Source: Acidobacteriota bacterium (lineage in GTDB: Bacteria > Acidobacteriota > Thermoanaerobaculia > Thermoanaerobaculales > Sulfomarinibacteraceae). From it: a stretch of 64,000 nt of DNA. Location of the stretch: NCBI GenBank assembly GCA_022340665.1, contig JAJDNM010000072.1, positions 1 to 64,000 of the forward strand, written 5' to 3'. The notes beneath the pieces are model-generated. The model saw only the letters and a list, made by a program, of their open reading frames with translations, was not told the origin of the DNA and ran no database searches. Below are positions 43,448-51,936 of this stretch, in pieces. Within the stretch, counting starts at the first letter, position 1; every line of letters starts with the position of its first letter. Position numbers and translations under genes: made by a program.

Positions 43448-45094
43448 ATGATACGCAAGACACTCGCCTTGCTTGGCATAGCCCTGCTCTGCACGACAAC
43501 GGGGCTATTCGCACAGAGCGCCGACGCCACCCAGGAACAGATCGACGATCTCAAAGAAGAGGTCAAAGATCTCGAAAAGCGCCTGATGAAGGCCGAGCGC
43601 AAGTCCGCACTCGACCGCATCAATTTCACCGGTGATTTTCGCTTCGAGGCGAACTCGATCAGCTCGACCTACGACGATTACTTCAACGGGATGCAGTTGC
43701 AGAGGGCGCTGGTCGACACGCTCTTCTACTTCGGTGCCAACAATATGCCCCCGCAGTCACCCGAGGACGTGCAGAACTTCATCGCCCAGAACTACTCACA
43801 GTACCTCTACTACCTCAACAACGTCGTCACCTTCGACTGGCTGAAAGAGATGATGGCATCCTTCCCGCCGGAGATGCAGCAGGGCCTGATGCAGCAGCTC
43901 CTTCCCTACACATTCACCGAGGGCTATGACTACTCGAACGACATTCTCTACACCAATCGTCTTCGCCTGCAGATGCATGCCGAGGTGGCCGACAACATCG
44001 AGTTCGCCGGCCGGCTCTCGATGTACAAGGTATGGGGCGATTCGACCGGCGTCCAGACCTTCAACGGCTTCCCCACCTCGATCAACATCGACGGCACGAC
44101 CTCATCGGTCCCGAACTCCGACATCGTCCGTGTCGAACGGGCCTACTTCACCTGGTCCGGAGACAAATTCTACCTGTCGATCGGGCGCCGTCCCTCCACC
44201 GGAGGGGTGCCCCTCAACTTCCGCAACGACGAGCCGCGCGGTGGGTCGCCTCTTGGAACCTTGGTGAACTTCCAGTTCGACGGCATCACGGGCGGTTGGA
44301 AGATCAGCGACACATCGACCTTCCGCCTGTGCTATGGCGTCGGCTTCGAATCCGGCTTCGGAAACGCCCAGGAGCTCCAGCTGCCCGCCGACAGGCTCAA
44401 GGACGCTTCATTCCTCGGCTTCAACTGGGACATCTGGAACACCGAGGACCTGTTCGTTCAGACGACCGTCATGCGTGCGTTTGACGTCACCGACGGCTTC
44501 GGCGGACTCGTTGTTCTGCCGGTCGATCCGGTCACCGGCCAGGATGTCCCGGCCCCGGTCGTTCTGCGATATGCGCCGTCGGCGACCCTCGGCGACATCA
44601 GCTGGGCGAGCCTTGTCGGCGTCATTCACCCGGGACCGTTCGACGTCTTCGGAAGTTACAGCTACATGAAGTCTGATCCGACAAACGTCACATCGCCGTT
44701 CGGCGGTCTCTTCTCCGACCCCTTCGAGATGCCTGAGAAACAGAATGCATACTCGTTCTACCTGGGCGCTCGTTACACCTTGCCGAACGACGACACGAAG
44801 ATCGGACTCGAGTACAACTACGGCTCGGAGTACTGGTTCAATATGGCGGTCGCCGAGGACAGCCTCTTCGCGCCCAAGACCTCGGTTCGCGGAGACGTCT
44901 GGGAGATCTACCTCACGCATCGAATCGCGCGGCGTTTCATCCTCAAGCTCGATTACATGATGTACAACTTCGACTCCTCTGGTTCCGGCTGGCACATGGG
45001 GGCGCCCAAGGATCTGGATTCGACCCCGATCCTCGGTTTCCCCTCGCCCACCGACGCCGACCGTTTCCTGTTAGGATTGCAGGCGCGTTTTTGA
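43448..45094 (+). CDS. DUF3373-type outer-membrane porin
   Basis: The 548-residue protein has a signal peptide (TTGLFAQ end), a coiled-coil start (about 28-55) and then a beta-barrel that ends in the aromatic residue F, as outer-membrane proteins do. The alternating strands and the FSFYLGARYTLPNDDTKIGLEYNYG-like segment match the DUF3373 family, which is found with multiheme cytochromes in metal-reducing bacteria. It may let the octaheme or monoheme cytochrome pass electrons or small anions. AAGGAG lies upstream of ATG. Confidence 0.75.
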   Translation: MIRKTLALLGIALLCTTTGLFAQSADATQEQIDDLKEEVKDLEKRLMKAERKSALDRINFTGDFRFEANSISSTYDDYFNGMQLQRALVDTLFYFGANNMPPQSPEDVQNFIAQNYSQYLYYLNNVVTFDWLKEMMASFPPEMQQGLMQQLLPYTFTEGYDYSNDILYTNRLRLQMHAEVADNIEFAGRLSMYKVWGDSTGVQTFNGFPTSINIDGTTSSVPNSDIVRVERAYFTWSGDKFYLSIGRRPSTGGVPLNFRNDEPRGGSPLGTLVNFQFDGITGGWKISDTSTFRLCYGVGFESGFGNAQELQLPADRLKDASFLGFNWDIWNTEDLFVQTTVMRAFDVTDGFGGLVVLPVDPVTGQDVPAPVVLRYAPSATLGDISWASLVGVIHPGPFDVFGSYSYMKSDPTNVTSPFGGLFSDPFEMPEKQNAYSFYLGARYTLPNDDTKIGLEYNYGSEYWFNMAVAEDSLFAPKTSVRGDVWEIYLTHRIARRFILKLDYMMYNFDSSGSGWHMGAPKDLDSTPILGFPSPTDADRFLLGLQARF

Positions 45095-45130
45095 TCGATA
45101 GGCTGATCCTTTGAGCACGAGGAGGAGACA

Positions 45131-46534
45131 TTGACTCGGCGTACGATCTCTCTACTATCGCTGTTCGCCCTGGTCGCGATGCCGGCAATCGCCGCCGACT
45201 ATTCTCACAAGGAATACTTCGAACACTACGAGGGCACGAAGACCTGTCTCAACTGTCACCAGGACGAGGCGGAGACCTTCTTTCACTCCCAGCACTACCA
45301 GTGGACCGGCGAGACGCCGGCGATCGTCAACGCCGATGGCAAGAAACTCGGGAAGAAGAACACCATCAACGACTTCTGCACCAACCCGATCCCGGCCTGG
45401 ATCGGCATCACCAAGAACTCCCGCGGTGAGATCCTCTCCCAAGGTTGTTCGAAGTGCCATGCCGGGCTCGGGAAGATTCCGTCCGCGGAAATGAGTCGGG
45501 AACAGCTCGAGAACATCGACTGCCTGATCTGCCACGCATCCGGCTACAACCGGACCCTGGTTGAAAACGAGGACGGCAGCCTGGAGTGGAAGCCGATTTT
45601 GTGGAAGAACCAGGAGGGCCTCGACTCCGTCTCCAAGCGGATCACCATGCCGAAGCGGACGAGCTGCCTGCGATGCCACTCCGGTTCCGGCGGCGGTCCC
45701 AATTTCAAGCGCGGAGACATCGAGTACGCGCTGGCGGAAACCGACCGCCGGTTCGACGTGCACATGGGCACGGACGGTGGCGACATGGCATGCATGGACT
45801 GCCACGCAGGCACCAGCCACCGCATGCGAGGTCGCGGCGTGGATCTGATGGGTTCAGATTCCGCCGACCAGCTCCGATGTGCAGATGGTTCCTGCCACGA
45901 GGCAACGCCTCACCAGAAGGAGCTGCTGAACCGGCATGCCAATCGGGTCGATTGCACGACCTGCCACATTCCGGCCTTCGCCAAGGAGGACCAAACCGAC
46001 ATGGTTCGGGACTGGTCGACGCCAGCCTACGATGAGGAGAAGGACAAGCACACGCCAACCTTCACCTTTGGCAGTAATGTCACGCCCGAGATTGCCTGGT
46101 ACAACGGCTCCGTGTGGGCTCAGCTGCCAGGCGTTCCGGTGACCGAACGCGATGACGGCGTGGTCACGATGGTATTGCCACAGGGTTCGCGCTCGGATGC
46201 CAAGGCCAAGCTCCACCCGTTCAAGGTTCACCGTGGCAAGATGCCGGTGACAAAGGACGACCGCTGGATCTTGCCGATCAACGTCGAGGAGTTCTTCGCT
46301 GACGGAAACATCGACGGCGCAGTCCGTGAGGCGGCCCACGTGCTCTACGGGATCGAAAACTTCGACTACGAGTGGGTACCTGTGAAACGCTATATGGGTA
46401 TCTTCCACGAGGTCCAGCCGGCGGAGAACGCGCTTCGTTGTCTCGACTGCCACGGACCCGACGGGCGTCTCGACTGGGCCGGTCTCGGCTATGAGGGAGA
46501 TCCGCTTGCCGAGGTCTTGAGTCCCTCGCACTGA
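45131..46534 (+). CDS. Octaheme c-type cytochrome, tetrathionate reductase (Otr) family
   Basis: The 467-residue periplasmic protein has a signal peptide and eight heme motifs: seven CxxCH (CLNCH, CSKCH, CLICH, CLRCH, CMDCH, CTTCH, CLDCH) and one CX4CH (CADGSCH). The stretches FDVHMGTDGGDMACMDCH and LNRHANRVDCTTCHIPAFAK followed by DMVRDWS match octaheme tetrathionate reductases. These reduce tetrathionate and also nitrite or hydroxylamine in vitro. Here the protein is encoded with a porin and a monoheme cytochrome and may shuttle electrons in sulfur compound respiration. The TTG start follows GAGGAGGAG. Confidence 0.85.
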   Translation: MTRRTISLLSLFALVAMPAIAADYSHKEYFEHYEGTKTCLNCHQDEAETFFHSQHYQWTGETPAIVNADGKKLGKKNTINDFCTNPIPAWIGITKNSRGEILSQGCSKCHAGLGKIPSAEMSREQLENIDCLICHASGYNRTLVENEDGSLEWKPILWKNQEGLDSVSKRITMPKRTSCLRCHSGSGGGPNFKRGDIEYALAETDRRFDVHMGTDGGDMACMDCHAGTSHRMRGRGVDLMGSDSADQLRCADGSCHEATPHQKELLNRHANRVDCTTCHIPAFAKEDQTDMVRDWSTPAYDEEKDKHTPTFTFGSNVTPEIAWYNGSVWAQLPGVPVTERDDGVVTMVLPQGSRSDAKAKLHPFKVHRGKMPVTKDDRWILPINVEEFFADGNIDGAVREAAHVLYGIENFDYEWVPVKRYMGIFHEVQPAENALRCLDCHGPDGRLDWAGLGYEGDPLAEVLSPSH

Positions 46535-46556
46535 GGCGGACCTTTCGAACACCAGG

Positions 46557-46581
46557 GCGGGCCTTCGGGCCCGCTTTTTTT
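46557..46581 (+). terminator. Terminator behind the octaheme cytochrome gene
   Basis: GCGGGC and GCCCGC form a stem with loop CTTCGG, followed by seven T residues (46575-46581). It separates this unit from the decaheme operon. Confidence 0.88.
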
Positions 46582-46750
46582 GTCCATGAATCGATAAGAT
46601 ATTGAGACTGAATCACTCATTTTCTCATTTTCAGCTGAATAAGAACCGTTAGGAATCCTAAATGAATCACTCAAAGCCATATAATGAAACCGTTTACCTC
46701 TAAATTTTGTGTATTTGAAAAACTATTCATATGACCAAATTGACATAGGC

Positions 46751-46779
46751 TTGACAATTCATTTTGAGATTACAATTAT
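46751..46779 (+). promoter_or_regulatory. Probable promoter of the decaheme operon
   Basis: TTGACA (46751-46756) lies in a long AT-rich region (46590-46790). The -10 is poor: AATTAT at 17 bases, or TACAAT at 14. ACTATTCATAT (46722-46732) upstream shares TATTCATAT with the thioredoxin promoter region. The remaining 46590-46750 stretch holds no gene. Confidence 0.4.
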
Positions 46780-46803
46780 GTGACAGTGCAGAAGAACTGG
46801 ACC

Positions 46804-46922
46804 TTTTCGCCAGACCTTCGAGGCTCTCACCGCCGCCCCGGGAGGGCGGCGAAGCGCTTGATTTTCAAGGGCTACGGAAGCCCGCTGCGAGGCGAAAACC
46901 CGACCCCCTCTCCGGGCGTCGG
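46804..46922 (+). ncRNA. Candidate structured leader RNA upstream of the decaheme operon
   Basis: TTTTCGCC (46804-46811) and GGCGAAAA (46891-46898) form a perfect 8-bp closing stem. Inside are CGCCGCCC/GGGCGGCG (46831-46838 with 46844-46851), CTTGA/TCAAG (46857-46861 with 46865-46869) and GGCT/AGCC (46870-46873 with 46879-46882). A further CCGAC/GTCGG hairpin follows at 46900-46922. The ribosome site of the decaheme gene lies 30 bases further on. The fold is a multi-branch junction, as in riboswitches, but I recognise no known class. Confidence 0.55.
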
Positions 46923-46965
46923 TTCATCTCAGATTTCTAACCAATCGATTTAAGGAGGATTGGAC

Positions 46966-47850
46966 ATGAGGAGGAGCATCCTGCTGGCCCTGGTCGGCGT
47001 GGCATGCGCCCTGGCCCTACCGGCGACGGCCGCTGACAGTCCGTGCATGGATTGTCATGATGATGTCGCCGCCGCGATGGCCAACCAGATCCACATGCGC
47101 ATCGAACCTTTCGAGGTCTACGGTCGCACGGTGGGCTGCGAGGGCTGCCACGGTGACGGTACCCAGCATATGGAAGAGGGAGATCCGGAGCTGATCCGGA
47201 CCTTCGAGAACCCGGTTGAGGACACCGCCGCGTGCCTCGATTGCCACGGTCAGAAAGAACAGGGCGCGTGGCACGCATCGACGCATGCGATGGAAAACCT
47301 GAGCTGCCTCGACTGCCATTCGATTCACCAGGCGAAGAACCCGCTGAACACCTGCAAGGACTGCCATCAGGCAGTCGTTGCCCAGTTCCAGCTGCCTTCG
47401 CACCACCCGGTACCCGAGGGCCACATGACCTGCGTCGGCTGCCACGACCCGCACGCCGCGACCGAGAGCCAGCTCAAGACCGACATGCGGCTCAACGATC
47501 TCTGCTACACCTGCCACCAGACCAAGGAAGGCCCGTTCATCTTCGAGCACGCCCCGGTGGTCGAGGATTGCAGCCTGTGCCATACACCGCACGGAGCGGT
47601 CGCTAACAATCTGCTGACGGCGAACGAACCCACCGTCTGTCTGCAGTGCCACGAGTTCCATTTCCACGCCGGTCTCAACAGCCCTGAAGGGCACATTGAC
47701 GTCGGTGGCACGGAGTTCGACAACCCGTTCGGCGAGCACAGCTTCAACGTGGCCTTCACCACCAAGTGCACCCAGTGCCACTCGCAGATCCACGGCACTG
47801 ACCTGCCGTCCCAGTCGATTCCGGGCGGCGGCCACGGAATGGTGCGGTGA
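46966..47850 (+). CDS. DmsE/MtrA-type decaheme c-type cytochrome
   Basis: The 294-residue periplasmic protein has a signal peptide (to about ATAAD) and ten CxxCH motifs (CMDCH, CEGCH, CLDCH twice, CKDCH, CVGCH, CYTCH, CSLCH, CLQCH, CTQCH). The length and spacing are those of the MtrA/DmsE/PioA family, which thread through an MtrB-type barrel to conduct electrons across the outer membrane. The barrel gene follows after ten bases. AAGGAGG lies six bases before ATG; a TTG two codons earlier is not needed. Confidence 0.92.
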   Translation: MRRSILLALVGVACALALPATAADSPCMDCHDDVAAAMANQIHMRIEPFEVYGRTVGCEGCHGDGTQHMEEGDPELIRTFENPVEDTAACLDCHGQKEQGAWHASTHAMENLSCLDCHSIHQAKNPLNTCKDCHQAVVAQFQLPSHHPVPEGHMTCVGCHDPHAATESQLKTDMRLNDLCYTCHQTKEGPFIFEHAPVVEDCSLCHTPHGAVANNLLTANEPTVCLQCHEFHFHAGLNSPEGHIDVGGTEFDNPFGEHSFNVAFTTKCTQCHSQIHGTDLPSQSIPGGGHGMVR

Positions 47851-47860
47851 GGGGGACATC

Positions 47861-50068
47861 ATGAATATCAAATCCATTTTCCAGCTCTCGCTGGTTCTGG
47901 CCCTGATCGCTATCCCCGTGACCGTTTTCGCTCAGGAGGCGTCGCAGGCCGAGCCGGGACCGTTCACACTCAACCTTGTCGGCACCGAGCCCGGATCAAT
48001 CTCCGACGCTGATGTGGAGTCGAGCGTCGAGATCGGTCTTTACAACACGAGCCTGGACGACTCGCCGGACATGGTGGCCGAGTACTACGACACCAGGTCG
48101 GGTATCACTGCCAATGCGATGATCTCGTCGCACAGTGACTCGGGCAGCCTTGAGTTTGTGGCCGCCTTCCAGAGCGCCGATACCCAGGCCGGCTCGTTCG
48201 ATTTCGACCTCGGACGCAGCTGGCGTTCGAAGAACAGATACCAGAAGTTCATCCACCGGCTCGGTCACGATCCGATGACCAACCTGGAAGCGACGTCGAC
48301 CAACGGCAAAGTGGTCTGGCACACGGACCTTCGTCCCGACCAGGAGTACCAGTTCAACTACTCGGTCCTCAGCAGCAGCAACGAGCTTCAATTCGAAGGG
48401 CTCGACGCGCTGACCATCGGTCTCGATGTGCGGGAGCAGAAGCGTCGGGGACATACCCAGGCCTACACCACCTCGCACTGCGACAACTGCCACATCTACA
48501 GCCAGGGGCACCCGATCGACGAGACGACGACCGACGCCACCGTCGACGCCAAGCTAGCGTGGAGCGGCGGCTACGCCAAGGCGGCTTTCACGACCCGAAG
48601 CCTGAAGCACGGCACGTCGTCGGTGCCGATGACCTACGACGACGCCCTCCATCCGGAGCTGCAAATTCCGGTCTTCGACAACCGCCTCCAGTACGACGAC
48701 GACGCGATTGGCGTACCGGCGGACATGTGGTCGAACATCGACAAGAACAAGACCCGGCTCGATCTGGTCTTCAACGACGTCGGTGGCTTCACGATCACCG
48801 GCAACGGCGTTTTCTCGGACACCGAGAACACCTACACCGGCCTGAAGTCCGACTATCGAGGTTACGTCGTCACCGCGGCCAAGGGCTGGAAGAACGGTTG
48901 GCGCCTGCGCTGGCGCGGTCGCGCGTACTCGATCGACAACGACGATGTCTTCGTCGACGTCAACGACCGACCCGGTGTTGCCGGGCCACTCGCCGGCCAG
49001 ACCTTTGAAGAAGTCTGGGGCGTCAACTTCGACCACACCCGGATGTCGGCGCTCAACCGCGACGCCTTCGAATCGAAAGCCGACCTCAGCTATCGCTTCG
49101 GCCGCAAGACCGGAACGTTACGTTTCATTTGGGACTATGACAGCGTCGATCGTGACAACTTCCAGGTCTTTCCCGGTAAGTTCGAGACCTCCACGAACCT
49201 CCTCGGGGCCAGTTATCGCGTCCGCCCGGCCACCGGTTGGAACTTCGAAGCCAACCTCAAGTACGCATCTGTCGACAACGCGTTCATGCTGATTGATGGC
49301 GCCTGTTCAACGCTCGTTTCCCCCAGCTATCCCAATCCGTGGAATCCGGAAACTCCGCAGTACTACCAGTTCCAAGACGCGCGCATCGCGGACACAACGG
49401 CATCGGCCTCGAGCTGGATGCGAGCCGATCTTCGCGCCGGATACTCGACCGGCAACACGACCCTCTTCGGCAAGTACATCTACTATGACGGAGACAACAA
49501 CGATGGCGACCTGACGGACTGGGCGCGCAAGAGCAGCACGGCGCTCGTTACCGTTTGGTCGGCCCCGACCGAGAACATGAATTGGTACGCTACGCTTTCC
49601 TGGATCGATTCGGATCTGGATGTACCTGCCTGCATACCAGTCTTCGATGGTTGAGCAGGCACTGTTATGGGAGGCCAGGATGGCTTCTCTCGTGACGTGC
49701 TCGACTACACCTCCGAATCCACGACCCTGATGGCCGGTGTCAAATTCCTCACCGGGAGCGAGAACGAGATCGGAATCGATCTCAGCTGGATGCAGGCCGA
49801 GGCGGGCCTCGCGCCCTTCGATCTGTCGGCTGACGACTACGTGGCGATTTCTCCGCCGATGAGCTTCGACTTCTCGACTTCACACCTCAACTCGGATCTG
49901 GACAACACCCGAATCGACGCCGAGTTGTGGGCCAAATTCTGGTTCGACTCGAAATGGTGGCTGCGTCTCCGCTATCACTACGTCGATTTCCAGGACGACG
50001 CGCCCTATCTCTACGACACCTCGGGCACATACCAGTTCGCCGCTGCAGCGATCGGACTGGTCTTCTGA
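47861..50068 (+). CDS. MtrB/PioB-family outer-membrane barrel with in-frame UGA at codon 598
   Basis: Read through the UGA, the product has 735 residues, the usual size of the family: signal peptide (1-24), a plug-like start, one CDNCH motif near residue 210, and about 26 amphipathic strands ending in a terminal F. The part before the UGA lacks the last strands and the part after it (133 residues) continues in the same frame as barrel strands (LMAGVKFLTGSENEIGIDLSW, RLRYHYVDFQDD). The residues around the stop read VPACIPVFDG-UGA-AGTVMGG. The gene is either a selenoprotein, a recently broken gene, or an assembly error. An ATG at 49667 could restart but has no strong ribosome site. It follows the decaheme gene and would be its sheath. 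Confidence 0.75.
49652..49689 (+). promoter_or_regulatory. UGA codon followed by SECIS-like hairpin
   Basis: UGA is at 49652-49654. From 49669, GGGAGGCCA pairs with UGGCUUCUC (49681-49689) in nine unbroken pairs, three of them G-U, around the triloop GGA. The loop begins 23 bases after the UGA. Bacterial SECIS hairpins lie directly behind the UGA with a small G-containing loop about 17-35 bases away, as in E. coli fdhF. The fit is good, but such hairpins also arise by chance in GC-rich genes. Confidence 0.4.
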
Positions 50069-50088
50069 TCTGACATTCCCTTGTTGTC

Positions 50089-50117
50089 GCCCCGCCGTTC
50101 GCGGCGGGGCCTTTTTT
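50089..50117 (+). terminator. Terminator behind the MtrB-like gene
   Basis: GCCCCGCCG and CGGCGGGGC form a 9-bp stem with a TTCG tetraloop, followed after one base by six T residues (50112-50117). Confidence 0.88.
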
Positions 50118-50255
50118 GTGTCCGAAGAACCCGCAAGGCGTGGCATTTGGACCCGCCGGGCCGACATTCCGGATCCTCAACCGCGGACGAAAGTTGGCAC
50201 GGGCCTTGCGCATACCTCTGCGGGCGGCCACCGAACCGCCAAAAAGGAGGTACTC

Positions 50256-51248
50256 ATGACAATCAATCGTTCATACACGTTCACGGCGCTCGCCATCCTG
50301 GTGATTGCGAGCTTCATCATCGCCCCGCCGGCCGATGCCCAGCAGCGCCGTCGGGCAACGGTCCAGGTTGGACCCGAGTGCACGGGCGGGCTCCAGGCCC
50401 TCTTCGACGAAATCGAGGCGGGCTTTCTGTCCACCGATGATGAGGTCGATATTCTATTCCTTCGCCAGGAGGAGAAGCTCGCTCGCGACGTCTACCTGAC
50501 ACTGGCCGATCGGTGGCAGCTGCCGATCTTCGCCAACATCGCTCGCGCCGAGCAGAAGCACATGGACCTCGTGCTCAAGCTGATCGAGACCTACGGGCTC
50601 GTCGATTCCATCACCGACGACACCGTCGGAGCCTTCAGCGACGGCTTCCTGGCACAGCTGTACATCGACCTCGTGGCCACCGGTGAGGTCTCACTCGTCG
50701 ATGCGTTGGCCATCGGAGTCGAGATCGAGGACATGGATCTCGCCGATCTCTACCAAATGATCGAGAACACCGAAAACGACCATGTCAAGCTGGTCGCCCA
50801 CAACCTCGCCAAGGGCTCGCGCAACCATCTCCGGGCCTTCATGCGCGCCCTCGAGGCTCAGGGCGGAACCTACACGCCTGACGAGTATCTGGACCAGGAA
50901 ACCTTCGACGGGATTCTCGAGGCCGACATGGAGCGGCGGATGTTCTACGACTCGGACGGTGAACCTGTCCCGGCCTGCGGCGGATCGGTCGGCGGGTTCG
51001 GCATGCGACGCGGCGGACAAGGCTACGGCTCCGGTGACGGTTCGAACGGGAACGGCGATGGAAGTGGAGAGTGCACCGGTGACGGCTCGGGTGAGTGCGA
51101 CGGCACCGGCCCGAACGGTGGTAGCAATGGCAACTCGAACGGGTCCGGCAGCGGCTCTGGCGAGTGTGACGGCACCGGTCCGAACGGTGGTGGCAACGGT
51201 GGCGGCAACGGTGGCGGCAACGGTGGCGGCAACGGTGGCGGCAATTGA
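50256..51248 (+). CDS. Exported DUF2202 protein with glycine/asparagine-rich tail
   Basis: The 330-residue protein has a signal peptide and a DUF2202 domain at about 50-205: LFLRQEEKLARDVYLTLADRW, ARAEQKHMDLV and ENTENDHVKLVAHNL. The E-x-x-H pairs on helices look like a ferritin-type di-metal site. The last 95 residues are low complexity with GDGSGECDGTGPNGG units and a final GGGN array. The function is unknown; an extracellular location is inferred from the tail. AAGGAGG precedes ATG. It lies directly behind the barrel terminator and before a second glycine-rich secreted protein. Confidence 0.8.
   Translation: MTINRSYTFTALAILVIASFIIAPPADAQQRRRATVQVGPECTGGLQALFDEIEAGFLSTDDEVDILFLRQEEKLARDVYLTLADRWQLPIFANIARAEQKHMDLVLKLIETYGLVDSITDDTVGAFSDGFLAQLYIDLVATGEVSLVDALAIGVEIEDMDLADLYQMIENTENDHVKLVAHNLAKGSRNHLRAFMRALEAQGGTYTPDEYLDQETFDGILEADMERRMFYDSDGEPVPACGGSVGGFGMRRGGQGYGSGDGSNGNGDGSGECTGDGSGECDGTGPNGGSNGNSNGSGSGSGECDGTGPNGGGNGGGNGGGNGGGNGGGN
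51184..51245 (+). repeat. Coding 12-base tandem repeat GGTGGCGGCAAC
   Basis: About five copies encode GGGN units at the end of the DUF2202 protein. The array may change length by slippage without a frameshift. Confidence 0.75.
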
Positions 51249-51280
51249 CCGGCCTAGTGACTGAAGCAAAGGATTTCACC

Positions 51281-51757
51281 ATGAAGAAAATAGGAAGATC
51301 CCTCATCACCATAGCCTGCGCAGGCATGCTTCTCGTGGCTTCGGCCGGTCAGGCCAAAGCCCAGGATGCAGCCCCCAGTGCGAATCAGAAGAAGGCCCAG
51401 ACACAAGCGAAGAAGGGCGACGGCACGTGCGACGGTCAGGCCCAGGGTGCAGGGCAACAGAAGGGCGCCGTTCGAAAGAACGGACCCGCAGACGGATCCG
51501 GCACCCAGGGGGTCGGCCCCCGGGGCGGCAGCGGCAACGGCTCGCCCGGCAAGATGGGCACCCGCAAAGGTGCGGACACCTCGATGCAGAAGGCGAGCAA
51601 GAAAGGCACGAGTTCCGCCGGCGTGAACGGCTCCGGAAAGGGTGCAACCATGCGCTCCAGAGCGCGTGACCTCAGCGGCTCCGGCAGCAGAAGTTGCGCC
51701 GGTTCTCGATCCGGCTCTCGAAGTTCCGGAGGCTCCCGGCGCGGCGGACGTCGGTAG
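51281..51757 (+). CDS. Secreted glycine/serine/arginine-rich protein
   Basis: The 158-residue protein has a signal peptide (MKKIGRSLITIACAGMLLVA) and a disordered basic body rich in G, S, K and R, with GDGTCDG close to the units in the DUF2202 tail upstream. It ends in SRSGSRSSGGSRRGGRR. I know no family. The ATG at the given start produces a normal signal peptide and has AAGGA upstream. It is probably co-transcribed with the DUF2202 gene. Confidence 0.65.
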   Translation: MKKIGRSLITIACAGMLLVASAGQAKAQDAAPSANQKKAQTQAKKGDGTCDGQAQGAGQQKGAVRKNGPADGSGTQGVGPRGGSGNGSPGKMGTRKGADTSMQKASKKGTSSAGVNGSGKGATMRSRARDLSGSGSRSCAGSRSGSRSSGGSRRGGRR

Positions 51758-51778
51758 GCTCCCCCTCTCCCCTCTTTC

Positions 51779-51807
51779 GGCCCCGCTCTCCCGGGCGGGG
51801 CCTTTTT
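51779..51807 (+). terminator. Terminator behind the glycine-rich protein gene
   Basis: GGCCCCGC and GCGGGGCC form an 8-bp stem with loop TCTCCCGG, followed by five T residues (51803-51807). Confidence 0.88.
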
Positions 51808-51811
51808 CGTC

Positions 51812-51934
51812 TGGATGCTAGATGCTGGATGCTGGATAAACCAAGAGCGCAAATTTCGCACCGACCACGTTTACGGGCGAGTGGGCAGATCCAGGATCTA
51901 GCATCAAGTATCCAGAATCGGGCGGGTGGCGGGA
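51812..51934. repeat. Intergenic repeat element, copy 10
   Basis: GGATGCT heptamers (51812-51838), a spacer, then inverted units (CCAGGATCTAGCATCAAG) and the core GGGCGGGTGGCGGGA, ending two bases from the glgC stop. Confidence 0.65.
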
Positions 51935-51936
51935 AC

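Noticed and set aside
46740-46745. Second TTGACA as -35 of the decaheme promoter
   Set aside because: No -10-like hexamer lies 16-18 bases downstream; the TTGACA at 46751 is slightly better placed.
46804-46922. Known riboswitch (cobalamin, c-di-GMP-I, glycine, THF) as the identity of the leader
   Set aside because: None of the conserved core sequences I remember for these classes is present, so it is left unassigned.
47696-47860. Upstream extension of the MtrB-like gene
   Set aside because: It overlaps the decaheme gene in another frame; the ATG at 47861 has a ribosome site and a signal peptide.
49667-50068. Independent 133-residue protein after the UGA
   Set aside because: It is only the last strands of the barrel in the same frame, without signal peptide or good ribosome site, so it is treated as part of one gene.
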